This document shows, piece by piece, positions 32,267 to 34,245 of a DNA stretch of 34,245 nucleotides. The translations under genes were made by a program, and so were the position numbers. The notes under the pieces were generated by a model. The model saw only the letters and a program-made list of their open reading frames with translations, was not told where the DNA came from and searched no databases. The stretch is from Lachnospiraceae bacterium MD335 (GTDB lineage: Bacteria > Bacillota > Clostridia > Lachnospirales > Lachnospiraceae), in contig KE159628.1 in NCBI GenBank assembly GCA_000403335.2, forward strand, positions 766,430 to 800,674, read 5' to 3'. Within the stretch, counting starts at the first letter, position 1, and each line of letters starts with the position of its first letter.

Positions 32267-33529
32267 ATGAGTAACGCACTTATGGCACCACGTAAAAACA
32301 AAAGAAGCGAGGCCAGCAAGGCTATCGCACAGGCAATCATTGAACAGTATCAACCCGCATCTGCAGAGGATATGCAGGATGCATTAAGGGATATTTTTGG
32401 CCCCATGTTTGAAGCAATGCTTCAGGGAGAAATGAACAGCCATCTTGGCTATAATACAAATGATCACGGCTACAAAGAGACTTCCAACCGTAGAAATGGC
32501 TATACCCACAAAAACCTCAAAACCTCCATGGGGGAAGTAGGAATTGACTCGCCCCGTGACAGGGATGGGTCATTTGACCCACAGCTCATTCCCAAGCGTT
32601 CTAAAGATGTGAGCGGCATTGAGGATAAAGTTTTATCCATGTATGCAAAGGGAATGAGCCAGAGGGACATTGCCGATACAATCGAGGATATCTATGGTTT
32701 TGAAATATCCCATGAAACAATCTCAAATATCACAGACCGGATAATAGAAACAGCAGGCGAATGGCAGAACCGTCCGCTAAAAAAGTTCTATCCCTTTCTC
32801 TTCGTTGACTGCCTGTATGTAAATATACGCAAAGACATGGAGAGCAAAAGCTGTGCGGTATATGTTGTTTTAGGGTATGACGTGAATGGGATCAAAGATA
32901 TCCTTGGCATCTGGATTGGAGAATCAGAAGGCAAACATTACTGGATGCAGATATTTGACGAGATCAAAAACCGTGGTGTGGAAGACATTCTTTTTATCAG
33001 CATGGATGGTGTGTCCGGGCTGGAAGAAGGGGCAAAATCCATTTTTAAAGATGTGGTCGTCCAAAGGTGCATCGTACACCTGATCCGTAATTCAGTCAGA
33101 TACATACCATCGAAAGACTATAAGGCATTTACCTCCCAGTTAAAGAAGGTGTATGGTGCAGCCAGCCGGAAAGCGGCAGAGGTGGAGTTTGAAAGGTTTA
33201 AACAGGCATGGAACCAGTATCCGGGAGCTGTTGATGTATGGAAGCGCAACTGGGCACATGTGGAACAGTTATATAATTACGGAAGTGCCGTACGAAAAGT
33301 AATGTATACCACAAATGCCATAGAATCGATCAATTCCAGTTTCAGGAAGGTGACAAAGAAAGGTTCTTTTCCCAGTGAAGACGCCGTTCTGAAAGCCTTA
33401 TATCTGAGGATCACAGAACTGTATAAGAAATGGAACGGTCGCCCGGTATCAAACTGGGCGCTGGTCAGGAATCAGCTTGCCATGGATGACAGGATCCAAA
33501 AACGCATATTGAAATACGAAAATTTTTAA
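32267..33529 (+). CDS. IS256-family (mutator) transposase
   Basis: A 420-residue DDE transposase with catalytic Asp181 (FVDCLYVNIRKD), Asp247 (ISMDGVSGLEEG) and Glu353 (TTNAIESINSSFRKVTKKG), plus the N-terminal RRNGYTHKNLKTSMGEV and helix-turn-helix-like MSQRDIADTIEDIYG segments of the family. Length and motifs indicate an intact enzyme. AGAGAGGA precedes the ATG. IS256-type transposases move by a circular intermediate and can excise precisely, so the disrupted host gene may be restorable. Confidence 0.95.
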   Translation: MSNALMAPRKNKRSEASKAIAQAIIEQYQPASAEDMQDALRDIFGPMFEAMLQGEMNSHLGYNTNDHGYKETSNRRNGYTHKNLKTSMGEVGIDSPRDRDGSFDPQLIPKRSKDVSGIEDKVLSMYAKGMSQRDIADTIEDIYGFEISHETISNITDRIIETAGEWQNRPLKKFYPFLFVDCLYVNIRKDMESKSCAVYVVLGYDVNGIKDILGIWIGESEGKHYWMQIFDEIKNRGVEDILFISMDGVSGLEEGAKSIFKDVVVQRCIVHLIRNSVRYIPSKDYKAFTSQLKKVYGAASRKAAEVEFERFKQAWNQYPGAVDVWKRNWAHVEQLYNYGSAVRKVMYTTNAIESINSSFRKVTKKGSFPSEDAVLKALYLRITELYKKWNGRPVSNWALVRNQLAMDDRIQKRILKYENF

Positions 33530-33545
33530 GAGAAGAGGAAACGCA

Positions 33546-33788
33546 ATGAGTAAACGGAAAATGCCTGGATATGAAATGGATGATGAATTTATAGCCCAGT
33601 TGGATTTTTTGAGGTATGACTATGACAATGCCCTGCAGACTATCGAGCAGCAAAAACAGGATATCCAGAAGCTTCTGGCTGTGCTGGTCGAACGGGATAT
33701 CCCCATTCCGGGTAATATCATTGACCGTTATATAAAGCGTGCGTCAGAGACAGATAACGATGAAGCAGAAGAACTTCCCTTCAACTGA
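33546..33788 (+). CDS. Small accessory protein of the IS256-type element
   Basis: An 80-residue acidic protein starting at ATG 33546 with AGAGGAAA upstream, 16 bases after the transposase stop. It is helical, with a coiled-coil-like centre (NALQTIEQQKQDIQKLLAVL) and no known domain. Position inside the IS boundaries and tight linkage show it is part of the element; it may modulate the transposase. Function unknown. Confidence 0.7.
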   Translation: MSKRKMPGYEMDDEFIAQLDFLRYDYDNALQTIEQQKQDIQKLLAVLVERDIPIPGNIIDRYIKRASETDNDEAEELPFN

Positions 33789-33803
33789 TATTTACATGGA
33801 AAA

Positions 33804-33826
33804 GGTGGCCGGGTTTCCTGGCCACC
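33804..33826 (+). terminator. Hairpin after the IS256-type genes
   Basis: GGTGGCC (33804-33810) pairs with GGCCACC (33820-33826) around a nine-base loop. An A-rich rather than T-rich tail follows, so termination is likely but not certain. Confidence 0.55.
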
Positions 33827-33834
33827 ATAAAAAC

Positions 33835-33903
33835 ACAAAAAAATTTACACACTTTACTTGACAAACCCCACAAAAAAATTTACACACTTTACTTGACAAA
33901 CCC
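33835..33903 (+). repeat. Tandemly duplicated right inverted repeat of the IS256-type element
   Basis: A 35-bp unit (ACA6ATTTACACACTTTACTTGACAAACCCC in outline) occurs at 33835-33869 and again at 33870-33903, the outer copy being the functional IRR at the duplication boundary. The duplication may come from an imprecise transposition. Confidence 0.85.
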
Positions 33904-33923
33904 TTCCTATCCGTTAAAACCAT
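33904..33923 (-). pseudogene. 5' end of the IS-split GT-C-like gene
   Basis: ATG 33923-33921 followed by GTT TTA ACG GAT AGG AA, then the IS. AGAGAGGAAA just upstream is the ribosome site. It overlaps the 3' end of the coiled-coil gene (stop at 33907-33909). The remainder of the gene is at 30716-32164. Confidence 0.85.
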
Positions 33924-34245
33924 TATTTTTTCCTCTCTCAGCTTTTATGCAGTTAAACAGCTCCCTTTGCTGAATGTTCCACTGTCTTTCCCTTTCCATC
34001 AGTTCCTTTTTGGAAATTGCAACATCCTCTTCCATTTGTTCTATATCCTTTTGCAGGCAGTCGGTTCTTTCTTTATAAGTTAATAATTCTTTGTCTCTTT
34101 CCGCTACACTTCCCAAAACATTCTGATACTGCACTTTTAATTCTTTTATTTGCTTCTCCAAATTCGCAACCCATTCTTTGTAGTCTGCTGCTTCCTTTTC
34201 TTTTTCCTCCAGTGCGTTTTGACTGTCGGCTTTTGTCTGTTCCAG
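33907..34245 (-). CDS. Second copy of the coiled-coil pyruvyltransferase gene, 3' part (5' end outside window)
   Basis: Reading from the right edge, the frame encodes the last 32-residue repeat and the same C-terminal coiled coil as residues 467-573 of the 14352 gene (EKQIKELKVQYQNVLGSVAE ... LFNCIKAERGK). It then diverges to NNGFNG-stop at 33907-33909, instead of KEQP. The DNA identity over 320 bases is complete. Whether a full pyruvyltransferase or only a silent 3' fragment lies beyond the window cannot be seen. It precedes the right-arm genes exactly as its twin precedes the left arm. TTG at 34161 is not a real start. Confidence 0.85.
   Translation of the reverse strand: MEQTKADSQNALEEKEKEAADYKEWVANLEKQIKELKVQYQNVLGSVAERDKELLTYKERTDCLQKDIEQMEEDVAISKKELMERERQWNIQQRELFNCIKAERGKNNGFNG
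33926..34245 (-). repeat. Inverted 320-bp duplication, right copy
   Basis: Reverse complement of 15750-16069 with no differences seen; the repeat reaches the window edge and so is at least this long. Opposite orientation makes the 17.9 kb between the copies invertible by homologous recombination. Confidence 0.95.

Larger units (their letters stand above)
32165..33903 (+). mobile_element. IS256-family insertion sequence with 8-bp target duplication
   Basis: Bounded by TTCCTATC at 32157-32164 and 33904-33911, the 8-bp duplication expected for this family. Terminal inverted repeats of 27 bases (32165-32191 and 33877-33903) share most positions, with a common AAAGTGTGTAA core. It contains a full mutator-type transposase and an 80-residue accessory gene, 1739 bp in all. 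It is inserted in codons 5-7 of the GT-C-like gene. Confidence 0.93.

Noticed and set aside
33907-34161. Independent 84-residue gene at the right edge
   Set aside because: The frame is open to the window end and identical to the C-terminus of the 14352 product, so it is the 3' part of a larger copy and not a small gene starting at TTG 34161.
1-34245. tRNA or rRNA genes
   Set aside because: No cloverleaf or conserved rRNA sequence was recognised on either strand.

Overview
The window looks like a low-GC Gram-positive gut-type anaerobe (Clostridia, most likely Lachnospiraceae). This rests on strong AGGAGG-type ribosome sites, an HD-GYP protein, a lipoprotein with a TTG start, IS110/IS256-type elements and a Gram-positive style glycan locus with GtrA, GtrB, GT-C and LtaS-like proteins. 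Species cannot be assigned from sequence alone. The left flank and the transposases are visibly richer in G+C than the very A+T-rich stretch from about 16 to 32 kb.

Layout. (1) 1-3.9 kb, flank: the C-terminal end of an IS4-family transposase, a small unknown protein, a small lipoprotein, a bidirectional terminator joined to a palindromic intergenic element, a divergent HD-GYP protein lacking the His of its HD dyad, and a 71-residue unknown protein behind a long leader. (2) 3.9-16.1 kb: one long co-directional operon for an exported polysaccharide. It holds an alpha/beta hydrolase, a GT4 and six GT2 glycosyltransferases, an ABC-2 permease/ATPase pair (Wzm/Wzt type) and a pyruvyltransferase-like protein fused to a long coiled coil made of 96-bp repeats. 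(3) 16.1-22.3 kb, left arm (+ strand, continuous with the operon): three polytopic GT-C-like proteins and a GT2-GtrA fusion. (4) 22.3-33.9 kb, right arm (- strand, converging on the left arm): a GT-C-like protein, an LtaS/MdoB-like phosphotransferase, GtrA, an FkbM methyltransferase, a GtrB-like GT2 split by an IS110-family element, another GT2, and a GT-C-like protein split by an IS256-family element. (5) The last 320 bp are a perfect inverted copy of the 3' end of the coiled-coil pyruvyltransferase gene.

The main discovery is a likely multi-layer antigen-variation system. Six homopolymeric G runs of 8-10 bases, all on the coding strand, lie inside six genes of the two arms (three per arm); I saw none in the 16 kb upstream. 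In two genes (10-G tracts) the assembled frame is OFF, and adding one G restores a full reading frame with sensible gene boundaries. In the other four (8-9 G) the frame is ON. All six tracts share flanking TAC...TA(C/T) although they are read in different codon phases. In addition the arms are bounded by perfect 320-bp inverted repeats, so homologous recombination could invert about 18 kb and exchange which arm follows the expressed polysaccharide operon. Two IS insertions switch off further right-arm genes.

How it may work (inference): the operon builds and exports a cell-surface polysaccharide. The arms encode extracytoplasmic decoration through polyprenyl-phosphate sugars (GtrB/GtrA/GT-C three-component glycosylation), phosphoglycerol-type transfer and methylation. 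Slippage, inversion and IS insertion would diversify the finished surface glycan.
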